From contig MEUD01000001.1 of NCBI GenBank assembly GCA_001771575.1, forward strand, positions 248,001-312,000: DNA of 64,000 bases. Direction: 5' to 3'. The stretch is from a candidate division WOR-1 bacterium RIFOXYB2_FULL_45_9 (GTDB taxonomy: Bacteria > Margulisbacteria > WOR-1 > O2-12-FULL-45-9 > XYB2-FULL-48-7). Of this stretch, positions 46,310 to 54,783 are shown in pieces. Every line of letters begins with the position of its first letter. Within the stretch, counting starts at the first letter, position 1. The notes beneath the pieces are model-generated. The model had not been told where the DNA came from. It did not search any database and saw only the letters and a program-made list of their open reading frames with translations. The position numbers and the translations under genes are program-made.

Positions 46310-46582
46310 TTAAGTCGAAGTCCCTTCGACTTCGTCGATCCTGGCGATCTGTTTATTGCTGATGACGACCAGCCACGACTTTTTCCCGGCTTTGAGGACA
46401 TAAGCGGAAACCTGGGGCTCTAAAATGACCCGGTCAAGGACTTCGATCATTTTTCCGGGCGCGCTGATCTTAAAACGGGGAAGTATGTACCTGGCGGCGA
46501 CGAGCATGATGGCGATAACGATACCAAGCGACAAAAAAACCTGGATGACGTAGCCAAGGGTGATTATCGGAGAGCTGTTCAT
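46310..46582 (-). CDS. fliO: Flagellar assembly protein FliO
   Basis: Protein of 90 residues with one membrane helix (about 8-30) and a small cytoplasmic beta domain (VLDRVILEPQVSAYVLKAG). FliO helps assemble the FliP ring and is poorly conserved; the identification rests on this layout and on its place between fliN and fliP. It overlaps fliN by 4 bases. Confidence 0.85.
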   Translation of the reverse strand: MNSSPIITLGYVIQVFLSLGIVIAIMLVAARYILPRFKISAPGKMIEVLDRVILEPQVSAYVLKAGKKSWLVVISNKQIARIDEVEGTST

Positions 46583-46866
46583 TTCATCACTACGTTGGTA
46601 ATCCTCAATCCGTAATAATCGTCGACGGCGACCACTTCACCCTGGGCGACAAGCTGTCCGCCGACCTTAAGATCGAGAGGTTCCCCTGCCAAACGGTTAA
46701 GCTCAATGATCGAACCTTCCGAAAGTTCCAGGATTTCTTTGAGGGAAAGCTCCGCGTTGCCAAGCTCAACGGTGACGCTGATCGGAATATCTCCCATGAC
46801 GCGCGATTCAAAACGCTCACCCTTGTTCTCGGCCAGTTCTTGGAATTTAACGTTCTTTAAGTCCAT
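46579..46866 (-). CDS. fliN: Flagellar motor switch protein FliN
   Basis: C-ring subunit of 95 residues, essentially one SpoA domain: DIPISVTVELGNAELSLKEI, followed by the hydrophobic patch and LDLKVGGQLVAQGEVV. It stacks beneath FliM and binds the export ATPase complex. It lies 1 base after the fliM stop. Confidence 0.94.
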   Translation of the reverse strand: MDLKNVKFQELAENKGERFESRVMGDIPISVTVELGNAELSLKEILELSEGSIIELNRLAGEPLDLKVGGQLVAQGEVVAVDDYYGLRITNVVMK

Positions 46867-46867
46867 T

Positions 46868-48094
46868 TCATTCCCCCTTGTTTATATTATCATCAAAAAC
46901 GCCGCTTTGACCACCGGATTCTTCCAGCTCGTCTTCGGCAAATGAATCCTCAAGGTCTTCGTCGGTCAAAGTAAATTCGTCTTCCGCGCCGGCTTGTTCC
47001 TGGACCGGGGTTTCTTCCGGCTCGACCGGGACCGCCTCTTCAATTGGCGCCGTCTCTTCCATCGGTCCCTGGCTCTCTTCAATGGGTTTTTCCGGTTCGT
47101 TGTCAAAAGCCAGGGGGGGCATAATTACGACTTCGTCCTCTTCAAAGCCGACCAGACGGATCGCTTTTTTCGCTTTCAGATTACCGGCCTGGGCGAGCAG
47201 TCGCAGGTGGCGGCCCAGCTTCACGCTGATCGCCGATTTAATGCTGGTGTCAAGGGAGATCACGTCTCCGGGTTCGAGTGTGCCCAGATCGGTCGGGGAG
47301 AGGGTAGTTTCTCCAAGCGTCGCCGAGATCGGGATAATGATCTTCCGCAGGATCGCCGCGGGGAGCCGGTCAACGTTGATCTCTTTCTGGTGCTCGCCGC
47401 TTTCGTATAGCTTGATCAATGTTTTCGCGGTCGACGCTTGGTAGCCAAAAACGATCCGGCCGGTTGGATTATCGTTGAACGAAACATCGGCCGTGAAAGA
47501 GATGAACGTTGAAGAAGGGTTCACCGCCGGGTCTAATATAATGTCGGGAGAGCCAAGAAGGGCCAGTTCCGGGGTGTTGAATACGTGGCCATACTCCTGG
47601 GCGTAAAGCGGCAAATAATTCGACAGAGCAAGCTTAAGCGTTTCGCCTTCAGCTTCTGTTAAACCGCGGCCCAGCGGTTCCAGGTCCCGGCTTCCTAAAG
47701 AATGATTGATGATCGAGTTCGCGATCCCCAGATCAAGGATCATCTGGATGTTTTCGTGGATCCCCGGAATGGACAGAGATGTCTGGGCGACGTGGCCGGA
47801 TAAACCCCGTAAAAAATTCAAATAAGTTGTTTGTTCCGCCCAGCAGGCGTAGAATTCAGTCCCGATCCCCAGTTCACGGCGAAGCTTTAAGAATAACGAC
47901 TGCATAAAATGGTAGTGGATCTTAAGAAACAGGTTTAATTCGTGTTTAGCCAATCGGTCAAAGCCAAACAAACCGGTTTTTACGCGTTTTCCCAGGGCTT
48001 TAGCTGGACGATACGTGGTCCAGTCGCCGATCGCTGGCGGCAATTTGATGGAGATCTTTTGCGATCCTATTTCGGGCTTTGCTCGTTCAGCCAT
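46868..48094 (-). CDS. fliM: Flagellar motor switch protein FliM with acidic C-terminal tail and no N-terminal CheY peptide
   Basis: C-ring protein of 408 residues; FliM usually has about 330. The central CheC-like domain and the SpoA domain (about 240-315) are recognisable. The N-terminus (MAERAKPEIGSQKISIKLPP) has no LSQxEIDALL peptide, the usual docking site for phosphorylated CheY. Instead there is a tail of about 90 residues rich in Glu, Asp and Pro, ending in clusters such as EFTLTDEDLEDSFAEDELEE. Switching may therefore use a different contact. FliY is an alternative name for SpoA-containing variants, but FliN follows separately. Confidence 0.88.
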   Translation of the reverse strand: MAERAKPEIGSQKISIKLPPAIGDWTTYRPAKALGKRVKTGLFGFDRLAKHELNLFLKIHYHFMQSLFLKLRRELGIGTEFYACWAEQTTYLNFLRGLSGHVAQTSLSIPGIHENIQMILDLGIANSIINHSLGSRDLEPLGRGLTEAEGETLKLALSNYLPLYAQEYGHVFNTPELALLGSPDIILDPAVNPSSTFISFTADVSFNDNPTGRIVFGYQASTAKTLIKLYESGEHQKEINVDRLPAAILRKIIIPISATLGETTLSPTDLGTLEPGDVISLDTSIKSAISVKLGRHLRLLAQAGNLKAKKAIRLVGFEEDEVVIMPPLAFDNEPEKPIEESQGPMEETAPIEEAVPVEPEETPVQEQAGAEDEFTLTDEDLEDSFAEDELEESGGQSGVFDDNINKGE

Positions 48095-48101
48095 TTACTC
48101 C

Positions 48102-48911
48102 TTATCCTAACTTCTGGATGAAACTATTAATTACGTCCGAGGCCATTTTAACCATGTTCAGGTTGCCGCTCATCGCCCGCTGGATCTCCAGCGTGTCGAT
48201 GGTCTCGGCCAGATAAAAGACGTTGGATTGTTCAACTTGTTTCGGCAAAATGGCGCCGACCGTTCCTCCCGGTCCGGTTGCAATGGCGGGATCTCCGGAG
48301 GCCAGGGTCTGTTCAAAGGCGGTCCCTTGTGCCTGGGCCAGTCCGCCCGGGTTGGAGAAATAGGTCAGAGCGATCTGGTAGCCGGTGCTGACCCCCTGAT
48401 AATACAAGAAGCCATCTTCTTTCCATTCGTAATCTTCGACGTTGCCGCTCGGCAGGCCAGTGATCGGGACGACCTTGCCGCTGGCGTCAAGGCCGTAAAC
48501 CTGCATGCCGTTCGAGGTTAGGTTCCGGTTATCGTCAAATTTGAAGTCGCCGGACCGGGTGTAGAGCATTCTGTTTCCCCCATCCGGTGAAACAATGAAC
48601 ATGCCGCCGGCGCTCGCGATCGCCAGCGAGAGATTGGTCCCTTCGGTCATTTCCCCTTTGGAAAAATCTACCGTGATCCCGCTCAAGGTGACCCCCTGGC
48701 CAAGTTGTTTCGGGTTTGTTCCTCCCGAGTCGCCGTCAGCCGCCGTGCCGCGGTTCAAGACTTGTTCAAAAACAGATTGGAATGAAGTGGTTAACGTTTT
48801 ATATCCAGGGACCTGCATGTTGGCGATATTGAGAGAGTGGATCCGGAGAGCTTCATTATAAGAGTCGATCGCCCCTTTAGCAGAGGTGATAATATCAAAC
48901 ATTCCGCCCAT
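48102..48911 (-). CDS. Flagellar hook/rod protein (FlgE/FlgF/FlgG family)
   Basis: Axial protein of 269 residues. The N-terminal rod motif is LRIHSLNIANMQVPGYK, and the C-terminus QRAMSGNLNMVKMASDVIN is the conserved flagellar basal-body end. A size near 265 is like FlgG or FlgF, but a place next to fliK is where the hook gene flgE often sits. The SD AAGGAGG is 9 bases before the ATG at 48911. It overlaps fliK by 17 bases. Confidence 0.85.
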   Translation of the reverse strand: MGGMFDIITSAKGAIDSYNEALRIHSLNIANMQVPGYKTLTTSFQSVFEQVLNRGTAADGDSGGTNPKQLGQGVTLSGITVDFSKGEMTEGTNLSLAIASAGGMFIVSPDGGNRMLYTRSGDFKFDDNRNLTSNGMQVYGLDASGKVVPITGLPSGNVEDYEWKEDGFLYYQGVSTGYQIALTYFSNPGGLAQAQGTAFEQTLASGDPAIATGPGGTVGAILPKQVEQSNVFYLAETIDTLEIQRAMSGNLNMVKMASDVINSFIQKLG

Positions 48912-49632
48912 GTCGCTCTACCTCCTTAATTTCGATCTCGTCAAAATTGATGTGGGCTTTTTTTAGTGCCGCTTCCAGGTCTTCCCGGCTATCTTCGATC
49001 AGCCGTTTAGCTTCGGCCTGGGCCATGATCTGGACAGAGACCAAACCCTGATGATAGGAGAGGGTAAGTAAAATATTTCCCAACTCCGGTGGCTTCAGGG
49101 TCAGGGAGAGCTCCGTTTTTCCCTTGGATTTGACGACCGCAAGCTGGTCGGCGATCTGGTCGACCAGAGATTGCAGGTCAAAGTTTGGCTGGAGCTTTCC
49201 GGCGAGAAACGCCTGGTAAAATTGCTGGCTCGCTTCAAGATTGGGGACGAGCCAATCGGTCTTAAGGAGCATGTCCCGCAGGGAAGCCGCGTTCATTTGT
49301 CTGGGAGCAAGGGAGGTTTCTATTGCTTCGGCCCTTAACGGTTGGTTGAAATTAGCTTGAACTTGCTTGCTCGTTTGTTTGTCATAGGAAGCGGCAGATT
49401 CATCGGTCCGGGACGAGCGATCCAGCGCTTCCCCTTTATCGCTAAAATAATTTTCACTTGCCGGCATGTAACCAAACATATTGGGGATCTGGGCGAAGGG
49501 AGAATAAGGAAGGCCGAGCCTGGCTTTTTTTAGTTTTTCTTCAAAGGTGTCGTCTGAATTAGGCTGATTGATTAGAGAGGTATTTAACGTCGCGGATTCA
49601 GCGCCGTCAATTTGTTGTAATTGGATAGTCAT
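48895..49632 (-). CDS. fliK: Flagellar hook-length control protein FliK
   Basis: Protein of 245 residues whose C-terminal domain (about 155-235) has the FliK hallmark LKPPELGNILLTLSYHQGLV, which acts on FlhB to stop hook growth. The N-terminal half is low complexity with many Ser, Asn and Gln, as expected of the secreted ruler; it is short for the family. I place the start at the ATG at 49632 after a GGGGGGAGA SD; an ATG at 49650 is in frame. First gene of the flagellar operon. Confidence 0.83.
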   Translation of the reverse strand: MTIQLQQIDGAESATLNTSLINQPNSDDTFEEKLKKARLGLPYSPFAQIPNMFGYMPASENYFSDKGEALDRSSRTDESAASYDKQTSKQVQANFNQPLRAEAIETSLAPRQMNAASLRDMLLKTDWLVPNLEASQQFYQAFLAGKLQPNFDLQSLVDQIADQLAVVKSKGKTELSLTLKPPELGNILLTLSYHQGLVSVQIMAQAEAKRLIEDSREDLEAALKKAHINFDEIEIKEVERHGRNV

Positions 49633-49658
49633 CGCTTCTCCCCCCAACATTTGTCGTA

Positions 49659-49687
49659 ATCATAAGCAAAAAGCTTGCGTAAGTCAA
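49659..49687 (-). promoter_or_regulatory. Promoter of the flagellar operon
   Basis: On the reverse strand TTGACT (49687-49682), a 17-base spacer, and TATGAT (49664-49659), pointing at fliK. This is a housekeeping sigma-70 form, not a sigma-28 or sigma-54 form. Confidence 0.7.
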
Positions 49688-49695
49688 ATAAAAAA

Positions 49696-49777
49696 TGCCT
49701 GGGAAGGGAGTCGAACCCTTAAGTCTTTCGACATACGCACCTCAAGCGTACGTGTATGCCAATTCCACCACCCAGGC
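49696..49777 (-). tRNA. tRNA-Leu (GAG)
   Basis: Reverse strand: acceptor GCCTGGG pairs with CCCAGGC. The anticodon stem TACGC/GCGTA encloses loop TTGAGGT, anticodon GAG. A long variable arm marks a class II tRNA. It lies 4 bases after the murF stop. Confidence 0.93.
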
Positions 49778-49781
49778 ACCA

Positions 49782-51014
49782 TCAATTCAGGGCTTCAACG
49801 ACCTCTTCCATCTTCATGCCGCGAGAACCCTTGATCAAAATTATATCACGAGGCTGGATTAATTTCTTCAGCATTTTTATTAAACGGGATTTGTCACTGT
49901 AATGATTGATGGAGCGGGGCCAAAAGCTTCCGTAGGTGAAAATATGGTTGATCTTTTGCTTCCTGGCCAGAGCAATGGTCTGGCGGTGGGCCGCCGCCGA
50001 CCTGGAGCCAAGCTCAAGCATGCTCCCAAGGACTGCGATCTTGCGGCCGGACATGCCGCCGATCGTCTTGAGCGCCGCCGCCATGGATTGCGGATTAGCG
50101 TTATAGGTGTCGTCAATTATTTTGGTCCGGTCGGGAAAGTTAAAAACGTGCATCCGGCGGCTGGAAAGAGGGACGGTGGAAAGACCTTTGGCGATCGACG
50201 AGCGTTTGACTTTGAGTATCCTGGCGGCGGCGATCGCCGCCAGGGCGTTGTATATGTTGTGTTCGCCGGGGACAGGGAGCTCGATCCCGCTAAGTTCTTT
50301 GGTCCCGATGTCGGCTTTTTCCAGGAGGCCGAAGGTGACGACCTTCGCTCCGCTTGCTTTCGCCCTTTCTTTTAAGCGCTCAAAATATTCGTCGTCCTGA
50401 TTAATGACGGCGTAATCGGTCCGGCGGAGAAAATCAAAGATCTCCGCTTTAGCTTTGGCGATGTTCCTTTTGGTCTTGAGCCGGGCCAGGTGGGATTCTC
50501 CGATATTGGTGACAATGGCGATCTTTGGTCTGACGATTGCCGCCAGCTCCCTGATCTCTCCCAGGCCGCGCATCCCCATTTCTATGACCGCGGCCCGGTG
50601 TTTTTTTGTCAATTTAAGCAGGGTGAGGGGGACGCCGATCTCGTTGTTTAGGTTCCCTTCGTTTTTCAGGATGTCCATTTCCCGGGAGATGATCGAGGCG
50701 AGCATATCTTTGGTCGTTGTCTTGCCGGATGAGCCGGTCACGCCGATAAAAGGAATGTTAAATTTGTTCCGATGGGCGGCGGCCAGGACTTGCAGGGCTT
50801 TTAAGCCGTCTTTGACGAAAAGGGCGGCGCCGCCGCGTTTTAGGACTTCGGGGATAAATTTGGCGCCGTTGAAGTTCTCTCCTTTGAGAGGGATAAAAAG
50901 CTCGCCTGGCTTTATTTGCCTGGAATCGGTGGAGAGAGCGGTAAACCCCCGATCAGTTTTTCCTTCGATCCGCGCGTCCGGAAGAAGTCCGATGATCTCC
51001 GCGACCGTAAACAT
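49782..51014 (-). CDS. murF: UDP-MurNAc-tripeptide--D-Ala-D-Ala ligase MurF
   Basis: Adds D-Ala-D-Ala to the peptidoglycan precursor, using ATP. It has 410 residues (slightly short for the family, about 450). The ATP loop GVTGSSGKTTTKD, the MurF-like start TDSRQIKPGELFIPL, and DTYNANPQSM are present. It stands alone without other mur genes, 6 bases after the rho stop. No SD is seen at the ATG. Confidence 0.93.
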   Translation of the reverse strand: MFTVAEIIGLLPDARIEGKTDRGFTALSTDSRQIKPGELFIPLKGENFNGAKFIPEVLKRGGAALFVKDGLKALQVLAAAHRNKFNIPFIGVTGSSGKTTTKDMLASIISREMDILKNEGNLNNEIGVPLTLLKLTKKHRAAVIEMGMRGLGEIRELAAIVRPKIAIVTNIGESHLARLKTKRNIAKAKAEIFDFLRRTDYAVINQDDEYFERLKERAKASGAKVVTFGLLEKADIGTKELSGIELPVPGEHNIYNALAAIAAARILKVKRSSIAKGLSTVPLSSRRMHVFNFPDRTKIIDDTYNANPQSMAAALKTIGGMSGRKIAVLGSMLELGSRSAAAHRQTIALARKQKINHIFTYGSFWPRSINHYSDKSRLIKMLKKLIQPRDIILIKGSRGMKMEEVVEALN

Positions 51015-51020
51015 GAAAGC

Positions 51021-52268
51021 TTACTTTTTGACGTCGGCCGATTCGTAGAACTGCTTGTTGGTCTTGAATTCCTTCAAGCGTTCGATCAATTGTTCGGTCG
51101 CTTCAACCGTCTCGTAACTGTCCATTACTTTTCGCAGAAGCCACATCTTTTTGAGGTCTTTTTCGTCCATCAGGAGCTCTTCGCGGCGGGTGCCGGAAAG
51201 CCTAACGTCGATCGCCGGGAAGACGCGCCTTTCGGCGAGCTTGCGGTTGAGGTGGAGTTCCATGTTCCCCGTTCCCTTGAATTCCTCGTAAATGATGTCG
51301 TCCATTCTGGAGCCGGTGTCGACCAGGGCGGTGGCGATGATGGTCAGGGAGCCTCCTTCTTCAATGTTGCGGGCGGCGCCGAAGAAGCGCTTTGGCCGAT
51401 GAAGACAGGTCGGGTCAAGACCGCCGGAAAGGGTACGACCTGAAGGAGGGGTGACCAGGTTGTAGGCGCGGGCCAAACGAGTGATCGAGTCGAGTAAAAT
51501 GACGACGTCTTTCCCTTCTTCCACCTGACGTTTGCACGATTCCAGGAGGAGCTCGGCGATCCGGACGTGGTCTTCCGGCGGTTCGTCGAAGGTCGAGGCG
51601 ACGACCTCCCCTTTGACCGAGCGCTGCATGTCGGTCACTTCTTCCGGCCGCTCGTCGACCAAGAGAACTTTGATCAGAGCTTCAGGGAAATTGGCGGTGA
51701 TGCTGTTGGCGATGTTTTTCAGCACGGTCGTTTTACCCGCTTTTGGCGGCGAAACGATCAAGGCGCGCTGGCCCTTGCCGATCGGGGCGATCATGTCGAT
51801 GAGGCGGGAGGTGATGGAAGCGTCGGCATGCTCCAGGGTAAAACGCTCGTTAGGGAAGATCGGGGTGAGGTGCTCGAACGGGACCCGGTCGCGGGCCGTT
51901 TCCGGATTAACGCCGTTGATCGCTTCAATCTTCAGCAGACTGTAGTATTTTTCCCCTTCTTTTGGCGGCCTGACCTGGCCGGTGACGTAATCGCCGTTCA
52001 TCATGTCGAAGCGGCGGATCTGGGTTTGCGACACGTAAACATCCTCGCGGCTGGGGAGGTATCCGCCGGTCCGCAGGAAGCCGTAGTTTTCGGGAAGGAT
52101 CTCCAGTACCCCTTTGGCGAACATAAAACCGTTCTTCTGCGTCTGGGCTTCTAATATTTTAAAGACCAGGTCGTGTTTTTTTAATTGACGATAATTGGGG
52201 AGATCAAGTCCTTTGGCGATTTCATACAACTGGGGCAGGGTCTTACCTTCTAATTCGACAATATCCAT
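51021..52268 (-). CDS. rho: Transcription termination factor Rho
   Basis: Hexameric RNA helicase of 415 residues. The N-terminal Rho-N helix ([20 protein letters not shown]), the primary RNA-binding OB fold with [18 protein letters not shown], and Walker A PPKAGKTT are all visible. The Q-loop and secondary site segment [15 protein letters not shown] reads normally. It has a leader of about 95 bases and an SD GGAGGA. In other bacteria, rho leaders are self-regulated by termination. Confidence 0.96.
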   Translation of the reverse strand: MDIVELEGKTLPQLYEIAKGLDLPNYRQLKKHDLVFKILEAQTQKNGFMFAKGVLEILPENYGFLRTGGYLPSREDVYVSQTQIRRFDMMNGDYVTGQVRPPKEGEKYYSLLKIEAINGVNPETARDRVPFEHLTPIFPNERFTLEHADASITSRLIDMIAPIGKGQRALIVSPPKAGKTTVLKNIANSITANFPEALIKVLLVDERPEEVTDMQRSVKGEVVASTFDEPPEDHVRIAELLLESCKRQVEEGKDVVILLDSITRLARAYNLVTPPSGRTLSGGLDPTCLHRPKRFFGAARNIEEGGSLTIIATALVDTGSRMDDIIYEEFKGTGNMELHLNRKLAERRVFPAIDVRLSGTRREELLMDEKDLKKMWLLRKVMDSYETVEATEQLIERLKEFKTNKQFYESADVKK

Positions 52269-52369
52269 TATTATCCTCCTACTAATATATCGGTCATGAT
52301 GGGTTTTTGTGAGAAATTGAAATACATAGAAAAATTGTTAGGACTCGAAGAGGCCTTTCAACAAAACCA

Positions 52370-52398
52370 ATTATACAATACTCCTTTTGCGTTGTCAA
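52370..52398 (-). promoter_or_regulatory. Consensus promoter of rho
   Basis: On the reverse strand TTGACA (52398-52393), a 17-base spacer, and TATAAT (52375-52370): a perfect sigma-70 match. Transcription would start near 52363. The -35 box lies in the repeat that flanks tRNA-Leu (CAG). Confidence 0.85.
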
Positions 52399-52514
52399 TA
52401 AAATTGGAATGCCGCGGAGAGGAATTGAACCTCCACGGGTGTGACCCCACATGTACCTGAAACATGCGCGTCTGCCAGTTCCGCCACCGCGGCAAGAGCC
52501 AATTTTATTGTCAA
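52392..52514 (-). repeat. 16-base inverted repeat flanking tRNA-Leu (CAG)
   Basis: TTGTCAATAAAATTGG (52392-52407) and CCAATTTTATTGTCAA (52499-52514) are reverse complements with one mismatch. They stand on either side of the tRNA gene, 2 bases from its 3' end and 5 bases from its 5' end. In the precursor RNA they could pair into a helix of 15 of 16 bases that extends the acceptor stem. Confidence 0.75.
52410..52493 (-). tRNA. tRNA-Leu (CAG)
   Basis: Reverse strand: acceptor GCCGCGG pairs with CCGCGGC. The anticodon stem CATGT/ACATG encloses loop TTCAGGT, anticodon CAG. A long variable arm is present and the T-loop is TTCAATT. It is flanked by complementary 16-base sequences. Confidence 0.94.
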
Positions 52515-52518
52515 ATCA

Positions 52519-52603
52519 TGCCGCTGGTCGGAATCGAACCGACACGGGGGTTAACCCCACCTGATTTTGAGTCAGGCGCGTCTGCCAGTTCCACCACAGC
52601 GGC
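52519..52603 (-). tRNA. tRNA-Leu (CAA)
   Basis: Reverse strand: acceptor GCCGCTG pairs with CAGCGGC. The anticodon stem CCTGA/TCAGG encloses loop CTCAAAA, anticodon CAA. A long variable arm is present. It starts 5 bases after the accA stop, so it is probably co-transcribed with accDA. Confidence 0.94.
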
Positions 52604-52608
52604 ACAAG

Positions 52609-53580
52609 CTACTCGTTGAAAATCCCCATTTTGCGGTACTTATTGTAACGATCCGCGATCAGTTCCCTCGCGGAGAGGGAAAGAAGAGGATTCAGATTCT
52701 TTATTATAGCAGATTTCAAGTTCTTTGCGGCAAGTTTCGGGTCCTGGTGGGCGCCGCCGGGGGGTTCCTTGATGATCTCGTCGCTTACTCCCAGCTCCAG
52801 CATGTCCTTGGCGGTAATCTTCATGGCGACCGCCGCTTCATTGGCCCGCTTGGCGTCCCGGAAAAGGATCGAGGCACATCCTTCCGGGCTGATCACCGAA
52901 TAGATCGCGAATTCCATCATCAAGACCCGGTTCCCCATGGCGATCCCCAGCGCGCCGCCGGACCCCCCTTCACCGGTGATCGCCGCGACGAAGGGGACGG
53001 TCAGCTCGGTCATTTCCCGCAGGTTCTTGGCGATCGCTTCCGCCTGTCCCCGTTCCTCCGCGCCGACTCCGGGATAAGCTCCCGGGGTGTCGATCAGGGA
53101 GATGACCGGTTTGTTGTAGCGCTCCGCCAGGCGCATCAGGCGCAGGGCTTTGCGGTATCCTTCGGGGTGGGCGGTCCCAAAATTACGGGTGAGGTTCTCT
53201 TTGGTCGAGTGCCCTTTCTGATGTCCCATAACGACCACGGAGCGGCCATCCAGCGTTGCGATCCCGCCGACTATCGCCGGGTCGTCGCCAAAGTTCCGGT
53301 CGCCGTGCAGTTCAACGAAGTCATCGAAGATCATGCCGAAATAGTCGAGAGTGGTCGGCCGCTGAATAAAGCGGGCGACCTGGACGATCTGACTCGGACT
53401 TAGGTTAGAAAAGATCTGCTGGCGGACCGCGTCGATCCTTTTTTCCATCAGTTTGACCTCTTCGGTCATGTCGAACTTACCGGATTCGCTCATTGTCTTT
53501 AGCTTCTCCAGCTTATCGTAGAGCTCGATGAGCGGTTTTTCAAATTCCAGGAGCTGTCGGTTTACTTTTTTTTCCGCCAT
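52609..53580 (-). CDS. accA: Acetyl-CoA carboxylase carboxyltransferase subunit alpha
   Basis: Transfers CO2 from carboxybiotin to acetyl-CoA together with AccD, the first step of fatty acid synthesis. It has 323 residues, the standard length. LDYFGMIFDDFVELHGDR, DTPGAYPGVGAEERGQAEA and EGGSGGALG are family signatures. It starts 2 bases after the accD stop and is followed by two tRNA-Leu genes. Confidence 0.96.
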   Translation of the reverse strand: MAEKKVNRQLLEFEKPLIELYDKLEKLKTMSESGKFDMTEEVKLMEKRIDAVRQQIFSNLSPSQIVQVARFIQRPTTLDYFGMIFDDFVELHGDRNFGDDPAIVGGIATLDGRSVVVMGHQKGHSTKENLTRNFGTAHPEGYRKALRLMRLAERYNKPVISLIDTPGAYPGVGAEERGQAEAIAKNLREMTELTVPFVAAITGEGGSGGALGIAMGNRVLMMEFAIYSVISPEGCASILFRDAKRANEAAVAMKITAKDMLELGVSDEIIKEPPGGAHQDPKLAAKNLKSAIIKNLNPLLSLSARELIADRYNKYRKMGIFNE

Positions 53581-53582
53581 GA

Positions 53583-54440
53583 TTAGTTCTTGAAAAACTT
53601 GAGCAGTTTCGTCAAGGCCTCCTTAAGCTCTCTTCTGTCAACGACCGCGTCGAGCATTCCGTGAGCGAGCAGGTATTCGGATCGCTGGAAACCGGGAGGA
53701 AGTTTTTGCCTGATCGTTTGTTCAATGACCCGGGGGCCGGCGAAACAGATCAGGGCGTTCGGTTCGGCGAGGTTGACGTCGCCAAGCATGGCGAAGCTGG
53801 CCGAGACCCCGCCGGTGGTGGGGTCGGTCAACACGGAAATGTAAGGGATCCCCGTTTCGCGCAGGCGGCCAAGGACCGCCGAAGTTTTGGCCATTTGCAT
53901 GAGCGACATGATGCTTTCCTGCATCCTGGCTCCCCCCGAGGTCGAGAAAATTATCACGGGCGATTTTTTTTCGATCGCTTCTTCGATCAGCCGGGCGATC
54001 TTTTCCCCGACCACCGAGCCCATGCTCCCCCCCATAAATGAGAAGTCCATTACGCCGAGCGCGGCGTCAAAGCCGTTGATCCTGGCGTGGCCGGTGACAA
54101 TGGCGTCTTTAAGCCCGGATTTCAGGATCGAATCCTCGATCCTGGCGGTATAAGACTTGGAATCGGTAAAATTCAAAAAGTTCTTTGAGGTCAAGGCCGG
54201 GTTGATCTCCAAAAATGAATCGGTCAACTGGCGGATCCTCTCGGCCGAGGTCAATTTAAAATGGTATTGGCACTTGGGGCAGACCTTGAGGTTCTCCTCC
54301 AGGTCCTTGGCATAGATCGCCTGGCCGCATTTAAAGCATTTTACCCAAACATTGCCTGGGATATCTAATCTTTCGCGGGCGATTTCTTTTTGTTGTTGTT
54401 TACGGTTAAACCAATCGTGGATGCTCAAAGTGCTTGCCAT
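53583..54440 (-). CDS. accD: Acetyl-CoA carboxylase carboxyltransferase subunit beta
   Basis: Partner of AccA, 285 residues. The N-terminal zinc ribbon has Cys35, Cys38, Cys54 and Cys57. The crotonase-like body shows SGGARMQESIMSLMQMAKT and TTGGVSASFAMLGD, both typical. The ATG at 54440 has no clear SD; a TAAAAT box on the reverse strand (54454-54449) ends eight bases before it, so this start may also be nearly leaderless. It is divergent from rpsT. Confidence 0.96.
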   Translation of the reverse strand: MASTLSIHDWFNRKQQQKEIARERLDIPGNVWVKCFKCGQAIYAKDLEENLKVCPKCQYHFKLTSAERIRQLTDSFLEINPALTSKNFLNFTDSKSYTARIEDSILKSGLKDAIVTGHARINGFDAALGVMDFSFMGGSMGSVVGEKIARLIEEAIEKKSPVIIFSTSGGARMQESIMSLMQMAKTSAVLGRLRETGIPYISVLTDPTTGGVSASFAMLGDVNLAEPNALICFAGPRVIEQTIRQKLPPGFQRSEYLLAHGMLDAVVDRRELKEALTKLLKFFKN

Positions 54441-54454
54441 GTTAGCGTATTTTA

Positions 54455-54463
54455 TGGTATATT
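54455..54463 (+). promoter_or_regulatory. Extended -10 promoter of rpsT
   Basis: TG (54455-54456), one base, then TATATT (54458-54463). It overlaps the possible accD -10 box on the other strand. The leader of about 30 bases carries the SD CGGAGG. Confidence 0.5.
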
Positions 54464-54498
54464 GTCAACAAGGGTCCGAAATCATACGGAGGAACATA

Positions 54499-54783
54499 AT
54501 GGCAGAAGCAGTTAAGAAGAAAAAAAATATATTAAGACGCGGGATCAAGAATGTCCGCAAGGCCCAGATTCGAACCGATCGGAATTTGATCGAGAAAAAA
54601 AAGCTTAAATTGGCGATAAAAACCGCCAAGCTGGCGATCGCCAAAAAGACACCTGAAATGGCTAACTTAGTCACAACCGCTGTTTCGATCATTGATAAAG
54701 CGGCCGAACGGAAGCTTATCTACCGGACTAAAGCGGCCCGGATGAAGTCCCGTTTGATGCTCGCCCTAAATAAAGCGAAATAG
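54499..54783 (+). CDS. rpsT: 30S ribosomal protein S20
   Basis: Primary 16S rRNA-binding protein of 94 residues, very rich in Lys and Arg. The start MAEAVKKKKNILRRGIKNVR and the end IDKAAERKLIYRTKAARMKS are typical. I place the start at the ATG at 54499, 7-8 bases after CGGAGG; an in-frame extension upstream lies opposite accD. Its stop shares one base with the ispE GTG. Confidence 0.95.
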   Translation: MAEAVKKKKNILRRGIKNVRKAQIRTDRNLIEKKKLKLAIKTAKLAIAKKTPEMANLVTTAVSIIDKAAERKLIYRTKAARMKSRLMLALNKAK

